Assembly (NCBI RefSeq): GCF_002095535.1 | Contig: NZ_MLJI01000001.1 | Coordinates: 3,390,801-3,454,800, forward strand | Reading direction: 5' to 3' | Length of the DNA: 64,000 nucleotides | Origin: Pantoea cypripedii | GTDB lineage: Bacteria; Pseudomonadota; Gammaproteobacteria; Enterobacterales; Enterobacteriaceae | The notes under the pieces: generated by a model | The model's database searches: none | What the model saw: only the letters and a program-made list of their open reading frames with translations | Told to the model about the DNA's origin: nothing | Translations under genes and position numbers: made by a program | Part shown: positions 30,841 to 43,101 of the stretch, in pieces | How positions within the stretch are numbered: position 1 is the first letter of the stretch | How the letters are laid out: every line of letters starts with the position of its first letter

Positions 30841-33800
30841 TCAGGATTCCGCATGACGCAACCGCCGCCACTGACGTTGGGTGGCGCGGCTCAGACTATC
30901 GAGCCAGAGATAAACAACCGGCGTGGTAAACAAAGTAAGCAACTGGCTGAGCGCCAGGCCACCGGCAATTGCCAGACCAAGCGGGCTGCGCAGGTCAGCA
31001 TCACCGCCGCTGCCCAGCGCCAGCGGCAGTGCGCCGAAGAAGGCCGCCAGCGTGGTCATCATGATCGGACGGAAGCGCATCAGGCAGGCCTGAGTAATCG
31101 CCTGACGCGGCGTCATGCCCTGACGGCGCTCAGCGTCGATGGCAAAGTCGATCATCATAATGGCGTTCTTTTTCACGATACCAATCAACAGGATAATGCC
31201 GATCAGCGCGATCACCGTCAGCTGCGTATTAGTCAGCAGCAACAGCAGCAAGGCACCCACGCCCGCCGACGGCAGCGTGGAAAGAATGGTGATCGGATGG
31301 ATATAGCTTTCGTACAGCACGCCGAGCACGATATACACCGCCGCCAGCGCCGCCAGAATCAGCCACGGCATGGTGGCGGTCAGCTGAGAAAACGCGGCGG
31401 CGGTGCCGGCAAAACCGGCCTGAACATTGGAAGGCAGCCCGATCTTCGCCATCGCCTGCTTGATAAGCTGCTGCGCCTGTTCCAGCGAGACGCCGTCATT
31501 CAGGTTAAAGGCGATGGTGCTGGTAGCGGACTGCCCCTGATGCGCCACCGAAAGCGGTGCATTGCCACCGACAAAGGTGGCAAAGGCCGAGAGCGGCACG
31601 CGGTCGCCACTGTCGTTCACCACAAACAGTTCTTTCAGGATATTCGGGTCACGGGTGTAGCTGTCCTGCAACGACATCACCACATGGTACTGATTAAGCG
31701 TGTGGTACAGCGTGGCGATCTGCCGCTGGCTGAAGGAGTTGTTCAGCATGGTATCGATCATCTGCACGTTAACCCCGAGCATCTTCGCCCGATCGCGATC
31801 GATATTGATCACCACTTCCTGGCCACCGGTTTGCGAGTCGGAATCGACGCTGTTCAGCTGCGGGATCGCCGCCAGCGCCGCCTGCACTTTCGGCGTCCAG
31901 GTGCGCAGCACATCCAGATCGTCGGCCTGCAAACTGTATTGATAAGTGGCGTTGGCGCTGCGGCCACCAATATGCAGATCCTGCGCCGCCATCAGGAACA
32001 TCTGTCCCCCGGCGATATGGCTGGTCTTCATACTCAGGCGGTTAGCCACTTCGGTGGCGGTCGCGGTTCGCTTGTCAAAATCCTTCAGCCGCACAAAGAA
32101 GTTGGCGCTGTTACGCGACCCAAACATGCCGCTGCCCATCGACGACATCACGCTTTCGACTGCCGGGTCCGACTCGATGATTTTGGTGAACTGCAACATC
32201 TTCGGCTTCATCGCCTGGAACGAGATGTTCTGATCGGCGCGCAACGCTCCCATCAGCAGCCCGGTGTCCTGATTGGGGAAGAAGCCTTTCTGCACCACCG
32301 AATATAAAAACAGGTTGAGCACCACGGTGAGCAGCAAACTGAACATGGTGATTTTCTGGTGCGCCAGCACCCAGGCCAGACCACGCGAGTAGGCAGCCAG
32401 CAGCGCATTCAGCTGGTTTTCAATAAACTGGTACAGCGGATGCGGGCGTTTGCTGACCTTCGGCTTGGGTTTCAGCAAGCGCGCGCACAACATCGGCGTC
32501 AGGCTGAGCGAGACAAACATCGAAATCAGCAGCGAGATGGAAAGCGTCACGGCAAATTCGCGGAACAGACGCCCGACGATGCTGCCCATCAGCAGGATCG
32601 GGATAAAGACCGCAATCAATGACATGGTCATCGACAGCACGGTAAAGCTCACTTCCTGCGCCCCACGCAGCGCGGCGCGCAGCGGACTTAACCCTTCTTC
32701 GATATGGCGGGTGATGTTTTCCAGCACCACAATCGCATCATCGACCACAAAACCGGTGGAGATGATCAACGCCATCAGCGACAGGTTATCGAGGCTATAA
32801 CCCAGCAGATACATCACCGCACAGGTGCCAATCAACGACACCGGCAGCGCCAGCGCCGGGATCACCACCGCCTGCACATTGCGCAGGAAGACAAACACCA
32901 CCGCAATCACCAGCATCACGGCGATCAGCAGCGTCTCTTCGGTGTCATACAACGACTGACGCACCGTCGGGGAACGGTCCACCACCAGTTTCAGTTGGGT
33001 ATCGGCGGGCAGATCTTTTTCCAGGTTCGGCAGCTGCGCTTTGATGGCATCGATGGTATCCAGCATGTTAGCCCCGGCCTGACGGGTGATCCCGATCATC
33101 ACCGACGGCGTAGCATTGAGGAAACCGGCCTGGTATTTATCTTCGACGGAGTCATAAACGGTGGCGATATCATGCAAGCGCACCGCTTTGCCGTCACTAT
33201 AGCTGACGATCAGATTGCGGTACTGCGCCGCTTTATCCAGCTGTCCGTTGCTGTCCACCAGCCACGACTGGCTGCTGCCCTGTAAAATCCCTTTCGGCAG
33301 GTTGGTGGTACTGTCGGCAATGGCGCTGCGCACCGTATCCAGTGAAATACCGTATTGCGTTAGCTTCTGCGGTTGCAGGTCGATGCGCACCGCAGGCAGC
33401 GCACTGCCCATCAGCGACACTTCACCCACGCCCTGCACCTGGCTCATCGCCTGTTCAATTTTACTTTCCGCCAGATCGTAGAGCTCACCCGGTGTGCGGG
33501 TGGCGGAGACCAGCGCCAGCATCACAATCGGCGCATCGGACGGGTTGGCTTTACGGTAGGTCGGCAGCGATTCCATCGAGCTTGGCAGCAAACTGCGCGC
33601 CGCGTTAATCGCCGCCTGCACATCACGCGCCGCGCCGTTGATGTCGCGATCCAGTTCAAACTGCAAAATGATGGTGCTGGAACCCTGCGAACTGCTCGAT
33701 GTCATCTCGGTGATGCCCGCGATCTGCCCGAGCGAACGTTCCAGCGGTGTCGCCACCGTGGCCGCCATGGTTTCCGGGCTAGCCCCGGCAAGGCTGGCGC

Positions 33801-33942
33801 TGACCATAATGGTGGGGAAATCCACCTGCGGCAGCGGAGCCACCGGCAGCAGCCGGTAGCCCAACAGGCCAAGCAGCATGATCGACAGCGTCAGCAGCAG
33901 AGTCGTCACCGGGCGGAAGATAAACAGCCGCGTCAGATTCAT
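30841..33942 (-). CDS. mdtC: RND efflux permease, MdtC family
   Basis: Inner-membrane proton-driven drug exporter of 1033 aa, HAE1 type: two sets of six membrane segments with two large periplasmic loops. Seen motifs are [20 protein letters not shown] at the N-terminus, the proton-relay [13 protein letters not shown] in TM4 and [14 protein letters not shown] in TM10. MdtC works as a heterotrimer with MdtB. It starts with an ATGA overlap on the mdtB stop. Assignment to MdtC rather than another RND is by order and resemblance. Confidence 0.92.
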   Translation of the reverse strand: MNLTRLFIFRPVTTLLLTLSIMLLGLLGYRLLPVAPLPQVDFPTIMVSASLAGASPETMAATVATPLERSLGQIAGITEMTSSSSQGSSTIILQFELDRDINGAARDVQAAINAARSLLPSSMESLPTYRKANPSDAPIVMLALVSATRTPGELYDLAESKIEQAMSQVQGVGEVSLMGSALPAVRIDLQPQKLTQYGISLDTVRSAIADSTTNLPKGILQGSSQSWLVDSNGQLDKAAQYRNLIVSYSDGKAVRLHDIATVYDSVEDKYQAGFLNATPSVMIGITRQAGANMLDTIDAIKAQLPNLEKDLPADTQLKLVVDRSPTVRQSLYDTEETLLIAVMLVIAVVFVFLRNVQAVVIPALALPVSLIGTCAVMYLLGYSLDNLSLMALIISTGFVVDDAIVVLENITRHIEEGLSPLRAALRGAQEVSFTVLSMTMSLIAVFIPILLMGSIVGRLFREFAVTLSISLLISMFVSLSLTPMLCARLLKPKPKVSKRPHPLYQFIENQLNALLAAYSRGLAWVLAHQKITMFSLLLTVVLNLFLYSVVQKGFFPNQDTGLLMGALRADQNISFQAMKPKMLQFTKIIESDPAVESVMSSMGSGMFGSRNSANFFVRLKDFDKRTATATEVANRLSMKTSHIAGGQMFLMAAQDLHIGGRSANATYQYSLQADDLDVLRTWTPKVQAALAAIPQLNSVDSDSQTGGQEVVINIDRDRAKMLGVNVQMIDTMLNNSFSQRQIATLYHTLNQYHVVMSLQDSYTRDPNILKELFVVNDSGDRVPLSAFATFVGGNAPLSVAHQGQSATSTIAFNLNDGVSLEQAQQLIKQAMAKIGLPSNVQAGFAGTAAAFSQLTATMPWLILAALAAVYIVLGVLYESYIHPITILSTLPSAGVGALLLLLLTNTQLTVIALIGIILLIGIVKKNAIMMIDFAIDAERRQGMTPRQAITQACLMRFRPIMMTTLAAFFGALPLALGSGGDADLRSPLGLAIAGGLALSQLLTLFTTPVVYLWLDSLSRATQRQWRRLRHAES

Positions 33943-36900
33943 TGCTCGCCTCGCGCCTGCTGCTGTTTACGCTGCACAAAACGCTTACCACGTTGTGCCC
34001 AGCCATCAAACCACAGGTAAATCACCGGGGTGGAGAACAGCGTCAACACCTGGCTGACGATCAACCCACCGACGATCACCAGGCCAAGCGGCTGGCGCAA
34101 CTCAGCGCCAGAACCGGAGGCCAGCATCAGCGGCAATGCCCCCAGCAGTGCCGCCATGGTGGTCATCATAATCGGGCGGAAACGCAGCAGACACGCCTGA
34201 TGAATCGCATCGCGTGGGCTCATCCCCTGCTTGTTTTCCGCTTCCAGCGCGAAGTCGATCATCATAATGGCGTTCTTCTTCACGATGCCGATCAACAGGA
34301 TCACCCCGATCAGCGCAATCAGGCTGAACTCGCTACCGGCCAGCAGCAGCGTCAGCAGCGCACCCACCGCCGCCGACGGCAGCGTGGAGAGAATGGTGAC
34401 CGGATGAATAAAGCTTTCATACAGAATGCCCAGCACCACATACATGGTGATCAGCGCCGCGAGAATGAGCCACAGCGTGTTGCCAGTCGCTGACTGGAAC
34501 GCCGAGGTTTCCCCCTGATAACGCAGGGTGATACTCGATGGCAGATTCAGCTGCTGGGTCACCTCGGTAATCGCCTGCTGCGCATCTTCCAGTGAATAAC
34601 CGCTGCTGAGGTTAAACGACACCATCACCGCCGGGAACTGGTTGAGGCGCATATGCATCAGGGAACCGGTGCGCTCATGAATGGTGGCGATCGAGGTCAG
34701 TTTCACCATGCCAGTGGTGCTGCTGGTGCTGGATGAGGTCGTACTGCTGGAGCTGTCCGATGAGCTGGAACTGGAGCTGGCGCTACTGCTGCTGGACGAG
34801 CTGCTGCTGGTGGTGGAGCTGCTGCTGTCACTGCTGCTGGTCGACGGTTGCAGATAGACATCATCGAACGATGCCGGAGACTGCTGATAAGTCGGAGCCA
34901 CTTCCAGCACCACGCGATACTGGTTCGCCTGGGTAAAGATGGTAGACACCAGACGCTGACCAAAGCTGTTGTACAACGCGGTATCAACATCCGAGGCGGT
35001 AATGCCGTAGCGTGCCGCTTTATCGCGGTTCAGTTCCACATAAGCCACGCGGCCCTGATCCTGTAAGTTGCTCACCACGCCGTTAAATTCCGGGCGTTTC
35101 TGCAAGGCGGCAATCAGCTGCGGCGTCCATTTCACCAGGTTTTCACTGTCGGCGTCGTCCAGGGTGAACTGATACTGGTTTGGTGTGACCTGGTCGTTAA
35201 CCGTTAAATCCTGCGCCGGTTGCAAATAAAGCTGGATACCCGTCACCTGGGTCGCCGCCTGTTGCAGCTGTTTAATCACCACATCGGCTTTGTCATCACG
35301 CTCACCAAACGGCTTGAGGTTGATCTGCATACTGCCGCTGTTGAGGCTGGTATTGGTGCCGTCGATGCCGATGGTGGAGGACAGGCTCTCCACCGAGGGG
35401 TTTTGCAGAATCACTTTTGCCAGTGCCTGCTGCCGTTGCGACATTTCACTAAAGGACACATCCTGCGAGGCAATGGTGACGCCCTGAATCAGGCCGGTAT
35501 CCTGGGTCGGGAAGAAGCCTTTTGGAATCACCAGATACAGCACCGCCGTCAGCGCGAAGGTCGCCAGCGCCACCAGCAACGTCAGCTTTTGGTGATTCAG
35601 CACGATAGTCAGCATGCGGTCATAGCCGCGCACCAGCTTGTCAAAAAATTCACCGCCCTTGCGTGAGAAGCGGGACTGTTTTTCCGGCGGGATATGCTGC
35701 AACAAGTAAGCGCACAGCATCGGGGTCAGCGTCAGCGACACCAGCATCGAGACAAGGATCGACACCGCCAGGGTGATGGCAAATTCACGGAACAAACGCC
35801 CGACCACATCGCCCATAAACAGCAGCGGGATCAGCACCGCAATCAGCGAGAAGGTCAGCGAGATAATGGTGAAGCCAATCTGCTGAGAACCTTTCAGCGC
35901 CGCCTGCATCGGCGTTTCGCCCTCTTCCAGCCGTCGCGAAATATTCTCCACCACCACGATCGCATCGTCGATCACGAAGCCGGTGGCGATGGTCAGCGCC
36001 ATCAGCGACAGGTTGTTCAGGCTGAAGTCCGCCAGGTACATCACGCCGAAGGTACCAATCAGCGACAGCGGCACTGCGACGCTGGGGATCAATGTCGCCG
36101 CGATATTGCGCAGGAACAGGAAGGTGACCATCACCACCAGCGCCACCGACAGCATCAGCTCGAACTGCACGTCACTGATCGAAGCGCGAATGGTTTGCGT
36201 ACGGTCGGAGAGGATGGTCATCTTCACGCCATCCGGTAACGCCGCCTGCAAGGTGGGCAGTTTGGCTTTGATGGCATCCACCACCTGAATCACGTTTGCC
36301 CCTGGCTGGCGCTGTACGCTAATCACAATCGCCGGGCTGTTATTGGCCCATGCCGACTGGAAGCTGTTTTCCGGCCCCTGCTCAATATGAGCAATATCTT
36401 TCAGGCGCAGTGCGGCACCGTTCTGATAGGTGATAATCAGGTTGCCGTACTCTTCCGCAGTGCGCAGCTGGTCGTTAGCGTCGATGGTGACCGAATGGTA
36501 TTTGCCATCGAAGCCACCTTTTGAGCCGTTCACGTTGCTGTTGCCAATCAGGGTGTTGACGTCTTCCAGCGTCAGGTTATGCGCCGCCAGCGCTTTCGGG
36601 TCCATCTGGACACGGATCGCCGGTTGATGTCCGCCCGCCAGCGTCACCATACCGACGCCGGAAATCTGCGACAGCTTCAGCGCCACGCGGGTGTTGACCA
36701 GATCCTGCACCTGGGTCAGCGGCAGCGTCTCCGAACTGGCCGCCAGGGTGATCACCGCGGTATCTGCCGGGTTGACCTTTTTATACGTCGGCGGATTAGG
36801 CAGATCGCTCGGCAGCAGGTTGTTCGCGGCGTTGATCGCCGCCTGCACTTCCTGCTCTGCCACATCCAGCGACAAATCAAGGCTGAACTTCAGGGTAATG

Positions 36901-37169
36901 ATCGAGGAACCGCCGGAACTGGTGGAGGTCATCTGGCTTAAGCCCGCCATCTGCCCCAGTTGGCGCTCCAGCGGCGAAGTGATCGATGAAGCCATCACGT
37001 CCGGGCTGGCACCCGGATACAGCGTGGTGACCTGAATGGTCGGATAGTCCACCTGCGGCAGCGCCGAGGTGGAGAGAAATTTATAAGCGAAGATCCCGGC
37101 GATCAGCACGCCCACCATCAACAGGATGGTGGCGACCGGACGCTGGATAAACAGGCGTGACGGATTCAT
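33939..37169 (-). CDS. mdtB: RND efflux permease, MdtB family, with polyserine insertion
   Basis: Partner permease of 1076 aa. The start [20 protein letters not shown], the relay [14 protein letters not shown] in TM4 and [18 protein letters not shown] in TM10 fit MdtB, which is about 1040 aa in E. coli. The extra length is mostly one block of about 44 residues of almost pure Ser/Thr near residues 776-819, in the second periplasmic loop, between VYLQP and [11 protein letters not shown], where E. coli MdtB has a short loop. The frame is intact on both sides and the reading context is normal. Overlaps mdtA and mdtC by 4 bases each. Confidence 0.93.
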   Translation of the reverse strand: MNPSRLFIQRPVATILLMVGVLIAGIFAYKFLSTSALPQVDYPTIQVTTLYPGASPDVMASSITSPLERQLGQMAGLSQMTSTSSGGSSIITLKFSLDLSLDVAEQEVQAAINAANNLLPSDLPNPPTYKKVNPADTAVITLAASSETLPLTQVQDLVNTRVALKLSQISGVGMVTLAGGHQPAIRVQMDPKALAAHNLTLEDVNTLIGNSNVNGSKGGFDGKYHSVTIDANDQLRTAEEYGNLIITYQNGAALRLKDIAHIEQGPENSFQSAWANNSPAIVISVQRQPGANVIQVVDAIKAKLPTLQAALPDGVKMTILSDRTQTIRASISDVQFELMLSVALVVMVTFLFLRNIAATLIPSVAVPLSLIGTFGVMYLADFSLNNLSLMALTIATGFVIDDAIVVVENISRRLEEGETPMQAALKGSQQIGFTIISLTFSLIAVLIPLLFMGDVVGRLFREFAITLAVSILVSMLVSLTLTPMLCAYLLQHIPPEKQSRFSRKGGEFFDKLVRGYDRMLTIVLNHQKLTLLVALATFALTAVLYLVIPKGFFPTQDTGLIQGVTIASQDVSFSEMSQRQQALAKVILQNPSVESLSSTIGIDGTNTSLNSGSMQINLKPFGERDDKADVVIKQLQQAATQVTGIQLYLQPAQDLTVNDQVTPNQYQFTLDDADSENLVKWTPQLIAALQKRPEFNGVVSNLQDQGRVAYVELNRDKAARYGITASDVDTALYNSFGQRLVSTIFTQANQYRVVLEVAPTYQQSPASFDDVYLQPSTSSSDSSSSTTSSSSSSSSSASSSSSSSDSSSSTTSSSTSSTTGMVKLTSIATIHERTGSLMHMRLNQFPAVMVSFNLSSGYSLEDAQQAITEVTQQLNLPSSITLRYQGETSAFQSATGNTLWLILAALITMYVVLGILYESFIHPVTILSTLPSAAVGALLTLLLAGSEFSLIALIGVILLIGIVKKNAIMMIDFALEAENKQGMSPRDAIHQACLLRFRPIMMTTMAALLGALPLMLASGSGAELRQPLGLVIVGGLIVSQVLTLFSTPVIYLWFDGWAQRGKRFVQRKQQQARGEQ
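34712..34843 (-). other. Polyserine-coding tract inside mdtB
   Basis: About 132 bp composed largely of AGC, TCC, ACC and related codons, read on the plus strand as imperfect GCTGCTG/CTGGTG repeats. It encodes Ser runs of four to nine broken by Thr, Asp and Ala. Trinucleotide slippage would change linker length without breaking the frame. Codon use is mixed (AGC, AGT, TCC, TCG, TCA), so it is not a single recent expansion. Confidence 0.9.
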
Positions 37170-38419
37170 TTGGCCTCGGTGGTCGCAGTCGGTTTGCTCT
37201 CATCGGCCAGCGTCACTTTACTGCCGTTGGTCAGACGATCGATGCCTTCCGTCACCAGACGTTCGCCCGGCTCTACCCCTTTCAGGATCGCCTGGAAATC
37301 TTCACCAAAGGTCGGACCGGTGGTGACCGCTTTACGCGTCACGGTGTTGTCTTTATTGATGACAAACACAAAGCTGCCATCGCTGCTCAGTTGCAACGCC
37401 TGGGCCGGGATCACCGTGGCATTTTTCAGGATTTCGGTTTGCAGGCGCAGGTTGACGAACTGGTTAGCAAACAGCGACTCGTCCTGGTTGGCGAAACTGG
37501 CTTTCAGCTCGATGGTGCCGGTGCTGGTGTCGATTTGGTTGCTGATATATCTCACTTCACCCTGCGCCAGCACCGTGGTGTTGTCCTGATCAAACGCCGT
37601 TGCTGGCAGGCTTTGATCGTTGTGCAGCGCTTTGGTCAGCTGCGGAATGTTGCTTTGCGGCACGCTGAAGGTCACCGCTGCCGGTTGCATCTGCGTGACC
37701 ACCACAATCCCGGTGGTGTCTGAGGTCTGGATCATATTGCCCGGATCCACCAGACGCAGGCCGACACGACCGCTGACCGGTGAGGTGATGCGCGCGTATT
37801 CAATATCCAGTTTTGCACTGGCAATCTGCGCTTCATCCGCCGCCACCGCACCACGATACTGGCCCACGGTCGCCATCTGGGTATCGAGGTCCTGGCGCGC
37901 CAGTGAATCCTGCGCGTAGAGTTTTTTGTAACGTGCCAGCGTCAGTTCGGCACTTTTCAGCAGCGCCTGGTTCTGATTGAGATCGCCCTGATACTGCGCC
38001 AGCGTCGCCTGGTAGCTGCGCGGATCGATCTGCGCCAGCAGCTGACCCGCCTGCACTTTCTGTCCTTCGGTGAAGTACACCTTATCCAGCTGACCCGCCA
38101 CCCGACTGGTCACCGTCACGCTGGCATTGGGTACGACCGTCCCCAGCGCATTCAGATACACCGGCACATCGGCAGTGGTGGCAACGCCACTGTGCACCAG
38201 CGTCGCGCCCCCCATCATCATCGCCATACCCGGTGGACCACCAGCGGGACGGTGACCACCGCGCCCACCCTGTGCCCCACCCGGCGCGCCGCCAGGCGGC
38301 ATCGCCCCGCGTCCACCGACTACGCGCCAGATCACGCCAGCCACAATTAACAGCACAACTAACAGGAGCAGCCATTTCAGCCAGCGAGAGAAAGCAGAGC
38401 GGGAAGCGTTGGTCTTCAT
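37166..38419 (-). CDS. mdtA: RND periplasmic adaptor, MdtA family
   Basis: Membrane-fusion protein of 417 aa linking the MdtB/MdtC permease to the outer-membrane channel. An N-terminal membrane anchor ([19 protein letters not shown]) is followed by an unusual Gly/Pro/Met-rich stretch at about residues 34-70 (ending GMAMMMGG), then lipoyl, hairpin and beta-barrel domains ([39 protein letters not shown]). First gene of the four-gene operon mdtA-mdtB-mdtC-channel. The methionine- and histidine-containing linker could in principle bind metal, but this is only a guess. Confidence 0.93.
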   Translation of the reverse strand: MKTNASRSAFSRWLKWLLLLVVLLIVAGVIWRVVGGRGAMPPGGAPGGAQGGRGGHRPAGGPPGMAMMMGGATLVHSGVATTADVPVYLNALGTVVPNASVTVTSRVAGQLDKVYFTEGQKVQAGQLLAQIDPRSYQATLAQYQGDLNQNQALLKSAELTLARYKKLYAQDSLARQDLDTQMATVGQYRGAVAADEAQIASAKLDIEYARITSPVSGRVGLRLVDPGNMIQTSDTTGIVVVTQMQPAAVTFSVPQSNIPQLTKALHNDQSLPATAFDQDNTTVLAQGEVRYISNQIDTSTGTIELKASFANQDESLFANQFVNLRLQTEILKNATVIPAQALQLSSDGSFVFVINKDNTVTRKAVTTGPTFGEDFQAILKGVEPGERLVTEGIDRLTNGSKVTLADESKPTATTEAK

Positions 38420-38445
38420 TGAGTTCTTCAGGTCATCTGATAAAT

Positions 38446-38472
38446 GGAAAATCCCCTGGAAAACAGGGGATT
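38446..38472 (-). terminator. Hairpin between the two efflux operons, probable terminator
   Basis: On the minus strand AATCCCCTG and CAGGGGATT form a perfect 9-bp stem with loop TTTTC, followed by TTTTCC. It lies 90 bases past the stop of the AcrAB-like operon and about 27 bases before the mdtA ATG, so it may also act on mdtA expression. Confidence 0.65.
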
Positions 38473-38561
38473 ATTTCAAAGGTAAATCATTACTGGGCGT
38501 ATTATCGGCTGAAAAACATATTTTATTCCATGCTCAAACCGTAAGGGTTTCGTTAAGATCC

Positions 38562-39968
38562 TCAGGATTTCCAGCCACCGCCAAGCGCCTTGTACAAGGT
38601 GATTTTCTGGCTTAACTGGCCCAGATGCGCGCTAATCAGCGTTTGTTGTGCGCTGTAAAGAGAACGTTGAGCCACTAACACATTGAGATAATTATCAACG
38701 CCCTGCTTATAACGCAATTCAGAATAGTCGTAGTCACGCTGATTCGCACCTACCTCTTTTTGCAGGGCCGTCATTTGATCCTGCCAGGTGTCCTGACCGG
38801 CCAGCGCATCGTTCACCTCTTTAAACGCGGTCTGGATCGCTTTCTCATAGTTGGCGATCTCAATGCGTTTTTCGATATGGGCGATGTTCAGGTTGGCCTC
38901 GTTTTTACCGCCGTCAAAAATCGGCAGGTTGATCGAGGGGACAAACGACCAGGCACCGGTGCCGCCGCCCAGCAAACTGCCGAGCGAGCTACTGGTGGAG
39001 CCACCGGATGCCGTCAACGTAATGCTCGGGAAGAAGGCCGCGCGTGCCGCGCCAATATTGGCATTGGCGGCTTTCAGCGTATGTTCGGCGGCCATCACAT
39101 CCGGACGGCGCGTCAGCAAATCGGACGGCAATCCGGCTGGCGTGGCCGGGAACTGCCAGTTGGCATCCAGCGTCGCCTGGGACAGCAGCGACACCGGCAA
39201 ATCGGTGCCCACCAGCAGACGCAGCGCATCCACATCCTGACGTACCTGACGGGTGTAGCTGGCAACATCCGCCTCGGCGGCGCGCACCGTACTCTCTGCT
39301 TCGGCCAGATCCTGGTCGCTGCTGACGCCACCGTCATAGCTCATTTTGGTCAGCCGGTACGAATCCTGCTGGCTCTGGGCGGTGTGCTGCGCCAGATGCA
39401 GCAGATCGTTATCCGAACACAGGGTCAGCCAGGCAGTGGCCACTTCCGAAATCAGCGAAATGCGGGTGGCGCGCTCGGTTGCTGCGGTCGAGAGATACGT
39501 TTCCTGCGCCTGATCGCGCAGACTGCGTAGCCGACCAAAGAAATCCAGCTCCCATGAGGTGACGCCCAGACCGGCGTTCAACTCATGGTAAGTCACCGGA
39601 CCGCTGGTTTGGGTGTTGTACAGATTGCCCGGCTCATGGGCTGAGGTCTGGCTGGCGGTGGCGTCAATCGACGGCATCAGCGCCGCGCGCTGCACCGTGA
39701 CATCGTTACGCGCCTCTTCGACATTCAGGGCCGCGACGCGCAGGTCGCGGTTGTTAGCAAGAGAAAGCTGGATCAGGTTACGCATCGTGGCATCGGTGAA
39801 AAAATTCTGCCACGGCAGATCCGCCACATTGCCGACCGCCGTGGGCTGGTCGTAACGGGCATCCACCGGCATTGAGGGCCGCTGATAATGCGGCTCCATG
39901 GTACAACCGGTTAAGCCGAGGGCGGCAGCCAGCGGCAGCAGCGCCCAGTTAAAGGTTTTAGTTATCAT
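38562..39968 (-). CDS. RND efflux outer-membrane channel lipoprotein (OprM/NodT family)
   Basis: Second TolC-like channel, 468 aa, with lipobox GLTGC and mature start [10 protein letters not shown]. Conserved helical repeat motifs include [15 protein letters not shown] and [13 protein letters not shown], and the C-terminus ends KALGGGW, typical of the family. The start at 39968 was chosen because it gives a normal lipoprotein signal and has GAGGGGG upstream; the frame stays open 25 codons further but inside the permease gene. It overlaps the permease stop by 11 bases. A dedicated channel makes this an OprM/EefC-type system rather than a TolC-dependent AcrAB. Confidence 0.92.
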   Translation of the reverse strand: MITKTFNWALLPLAAALGLTGCTMEPHYQRPSMPVDARYDQPTAVGNVADLPWQNFFTDATMRNLIQLSLANNRDLRVAALNVEEARNDVTVQRAALMPSIDATASQTSAHEPGNLYNTQTSGPVTYHELNAGLGVTSWELDFFGRLRSLRDQAQETYLSTAATERATRISLISEVATAWLTLCSDNDLLHLAQHTAQSQQDSYRLTKMSYDGGVSSDQDLAEAESTVRAAEADVASYTRQVRQDVDALRLLVGTDLPVSLLSQATLDANWQFPATPAGLPSDLLTRRPDVMAAEHTLKAANANIGAARAAFFPSITLTASGGSTSSSLGSLLGGGTGAWSFVPSINLPIFDGGKNEANLNIAHIEKRIEIANYEKAIQTAFKEVNDALAGQDTWQDQMTALQKEVGANQRDYDYSELRYKQGVDNYLNVLVAQRSLYSAQQTLISAHLGQLSQKITLYKALGGGWKS

Positions 39969-42900
39969 GCTGCACCCCCTCTGCGGATGCTTTTTTCTTA
40001 CGCGAGAAGAACTGCGACACCACCACGTAGAACATCGGCACAAAGAAGATGGCGAGGAAGGTAGCGGTAATCATCCCGCCAGCCACCGCCGTACCGATGG
40101 AGTGCTGGCTACCCGCGCCCGCACCGTTAGAGATGGTGAGCGGCAGCACGCCGAGGATAAAGGCCATAGACGTCATGATGATCGGACGGATACGCAGTCT
40201 GGCTGCCTCCACTGCCGCTTCCACCAGGCTCTTACCTTCCCGCTCGTGCAGTTCCTTAGCAAATTCAACAATCAGGATGGCGTTCTTCGCCGCTAGCCCG
40301 ACGGTGGTTAATAGCCCTACCTGGAAGAACACATCGTTCTGCAAGCCGCGCAACAACACCGCCGAAATGGTACCCAGCACGCCAAGTGGCACCACCAGAA
40401 TCACCGAGAACGGAATCGACCAGCTTTCGTACAGCGCCGCCAGGCACAGGAATACCACCAGAATCGAGATGGCATACAGCTGCGTGGTCTGGTTACCGGA
40501 TGCCTGCTCCTCATAAGAGATGCCGTACCACTGCACGCGGAAACCGCTCGGCAGCTGCTTCGCCAGCTCCTCAACCGCTTTCATCGCTTCACCGGTACTT
40601 TTACCCGGTGCCGGGGAGCCGAGGATCTCTTCCGCCGTCAGGCCGTTAAAGCGTTCGAAGTGCGGCGAGCCATACACCCATTTACCGGAGGCGAAGGCGG
40701 AGAACGGAACCATGGTGCCGCTGGTGTTGCGGAAGTACCATTTATTGAGGTCAGACGGCGTCACGCGGGAATCCGCTTTCCCCATCAGGTACACCTCTTT
40801 GACACGGCCGTTGTACATAAACTGGTCGATATAGCTGGAACCCCAGGCCACCGACAGGGTGTTGTTGATGTCGGTCATGCTCAGGCCGAGCGCGCTGGCT
40901 TTCTCGTCATTAATCTCCAGTTGATACTGCGGCTCATCTTCCAGGCCATTCATGCGTACCTGAGCCAGACGCGGGTCTTTGTTCGCCAGGGCAATCAGCT
41001 GATGCGTGGCATCCATCATCTGCTGATGGGTGTGCGCGCCGGTATCCTGCAAATAGAGGTCAAAGCCGGTGGCATTACCCAGCTCCATCACCGCAGGCGG
41101 CACCATGGCAAAGATTTTGGCGTTTTTGTAATTGGCAAAATGCGCCATTACCCGGTTAGCCAAATCCTGTACGCTCTGGCCGCTATGGGTTCGTTCCCCC
41201 CAGTCTTTCAGACGCACAAACGCCATGGCGTTACTCTGGCCGCGACCGGCAAAGTTAAAGCCCGCCACGCCAAAGGTGGTGGTGACCACTGAGGCTTCAT
41301 TCTTTTGCAGGTAATCATTCAGGTCGTTGATCACCTGCTGGGTACGCTGCGACGAGGCGTTTACCGGCAGAGTCATCTGCACCATCATCAGGCCCTGGTC
41401 TTCATTGGGCAGGAAGGTGGTGGGTACGCGGGTAAACAGGAAGCCCGTCACCCCGACAATCACCAGATACACCACCATAAACAGCCCACGCCGCGAGATG
41501 ACTTTGCTCACGCCACGGGTGTAGTGCATCGCACCGCTATCAAACTTGCGGTTAAACCAACCGGCAAACCCGGTGGTTTTGTGCTCGGCCGAACTGGCTT
41601 TCAATAAGGTGGCGCACAGCGCCGGGGTGAAGATCAACGCCATAATCACCGACAGCGCCATTGCCGACACAATGGTGATCGAGAACTGACGATAGATAAC
41701 CCCGGTTGATCCGGCGAAGAACGCCATCGGCAGCAGCACCGCCGACAGCACCAGCGCGATACCGAACAACGCCCCCTGGATTTGCTGCATCGATTTGATG
41801 GTGGAGGTTTTCGGATCGAGCCGTTCTTCGTGCATCACGCGCTCGACGTTTTCCACCACCACGATGGCATCATCCACCAATAGCCCTATCGCCAGCACCA
41901 TCCCGAACATCGTCAGGGTGTTGATGCTGTAGCCGAAGGCCGCAAGGATACCGAAAGTACCCAGCAGAACCACCGGCACCACCAGCGTGGTGATCATGGT
42001 CGCGCGCAGGTTTTGCAGGAAGATCAGCATCACGAAGAACACCAGCACCACGGCTTCGATCAGCGTTTTCACCACTTCTTCAATTGACGCGCTCACCACT
42101 GGCGAGGTGTCGTAGGGATAGGTGACTTCCACGTTATCCGGCAGCGATTCTTTCAAATCGGCAATCGTCTGACGGACCGCTTTCGCGGTGTTCAGCTCGT
42201 TGGCACCGGTTGCCAGACGCAGCGCGATACCCGCCGCCGGTTTGCCGTTGAGCGTGGCGTCAATGCCGTAGCTTTGTGGCCCCAGTGCTACCGACGCCAC
42301 ATCTTTCAGGCGCACCTGCGAACCATCGCTGTTCACTTTCAGCAGCACGTTCTCAAACTGTTTCACCGTGGTGAAACGGGTTTTGCCGAGTACCGTTGCC
42401 TGGGTTTTCGCGCCCTGAATGGTCGGCAGACCGCCCAGTGAACCGGAAGACACCTGCACGTTCTGATTATCAATCGCGGTGCTGACATCGCTCGGCATCA
42501 GGTTGTATTTGTACAATTTGGCGGGATCGAGCCAGATACGCATCGCGTATTCGGAACCCAGCACCATAAAGTCACCGACGCCTGGGGTACGGGAAATCGG
42601 GTCTTCCAGTTTGGAGACCAGCATATCCGCGAGGTCACCGTTGGTCAGCTTGCCGTCTTTCGAAATCAGGCCAACCACCATCATGAAGTTTTTCTGGTAC
42701 TTACGGATGCGGATACCCTGCTGGGTCACATCGGTCGGTAACTGCGACTCCGCCAGAGAAACGCGGTCCTGCACCTGTACCTGGGCAATATCCGGGTTAA
42801 TCCCCTGGTTGAAGGTGGCGATGATCTGCGCACTACCGTCGGAGGCACTGCTGGATTCGAGGTAACGCAGACCGTCCAGGCCGTTAAGTTGCTGTTCAAT

Positions 42901-43092
42901 TACCTGCACCACGGTGTTTTGCGTGGTTTCGGCACTGGCACCGGGATAGGTAACGGAAATCGACACCGCCGGAGGTGAGATATCGGGGTATTGGTTTACC
43001 GGCAGTTTGAGCGTTGCAATCGCCCCCACCAGCATCACAATGATCGCGATCACCCACGCAAATATCGGGCGTTCAATAAAAAACTTAGACAT
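39958..43092 (-). CDS. RND multidrug efflux permease, AcrB-like (HAE1)
   Basis: Proton-driven homotrimeric drug exporter of 1044 aa, close in length to AcrB (1049). The start [19 protein letters not shown] and [20 protein letters not shown] are typical. The TM4 relay is [16 protein letters not shown] and the TM10 lysine is in [15 protein letters not shown]. The periplasmic porter motifs ([20 protein letters not shown]) match AcrB/MexB rather than MdtB. It begins 9 bases after the adaptor stop. The nearest enterobacterial layout I know is EefABC; orthology cannot be settled by eye, so no symbol is given. Confidence 0.94.
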   Translation of the reverse strand: MSKFFIERPIFAWVIAIIVMLVGAIATLKLPVNQYPDISPPAVSISVTYPGASAETTQNTVVQVIEQQLNGLDGLRYLESSSASDGSAQIIATFNQGINPDIAQVQVQDRVSLAESQLPTDVTQQGIRIRKYQKNFMMVVGLISKDGKLTNGDLADMLVSKLEDPISRTPGVGDFMVLGSEYAMRIWLDPAKLYKYNLMPSDVSTAIDNQNVQVSSGSLGGLPTIQGAKTQATVLGKTRFTTVKQFENVLLKVNSDGSQVRLKDVASVALGPQSYGIDATLNGKPAAGIALRLATGANELNTAKAVRQTIADLKESLPDNVEVTYPYDTSPVVSASIEEVVKTLIEAVVLVFFVMLIFLQNLRATMITTLVVPVVLLGTFGILAAFGYSINTLTMFGMVLAIGLLVDDAIVVVENVERVMHEERLDPKTSTIKSMQQIQGALFGIALVLSAVLLPMAFFAGSTGVIYRQFSITIVSAMALSVIMALIFTPALCATLLKASSAEHKTTGFAGWFNRKFDSGAMHYTRGVSKVISRRGLFMVVYLVIVGVTGFLFTRVPTTFLPNEDQGLMMVQMTLPVNASSQRTQQVINDLNDYLQKNEASVVTTTFGVAGFNFAGRGQSNAMAFVRLKDWGERTHSGQSVQDLANRVMAHFANYKNAKIFAMVPPAVMELGNATGFDLYLQDTGAHTHQQMMDATHQLIALANKDPRLAQVRMNGLEDEPQYQLEINDEKASALGLSMTDINNTLSVAWGSSYIDQFMYNGRVKEVYLMGKADSRVTPSDLNKWYFRNTSGTMVPFSAFASGKWVYGSPHFERFNGLTAEEILGSPAPGKSTGEAMKAVEELAKQLPSGFRVQWYGISYEEQASGNQTTQLYAISILVVFLCLAALYESWSIPFSVILVVPLGVLGTISAVLLRGLQNDVFFQVGLLTTVGLAAKNAILIVEFAKELHEREGKSLVEAAVEAARLRIRPIIMTSMAFILGVLPLTISNGAGAGSQHSIGTAVAGGMITATFLAIFFVPMFYVVVSQFFSRKKKASAEGVQHDN

Positions 43093-43101
43093 TACGCCCC
43101 C

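Noticed and set aside
30853..32307. A 484-codon open frame on the plus strand
   Set aside because: It lies entirely antisense to the mdtC-like gene, and its composition (Gln, His, Arg rich) is typical of a mirror frame of a GC-rich gene.
39969..40043. Longer start for the second outer-membrane channel (493 aa)
   Set aside because: The extension is cysteine- and arginine-rich, lies within the permease gene, and would hide the lipoprotein signal.
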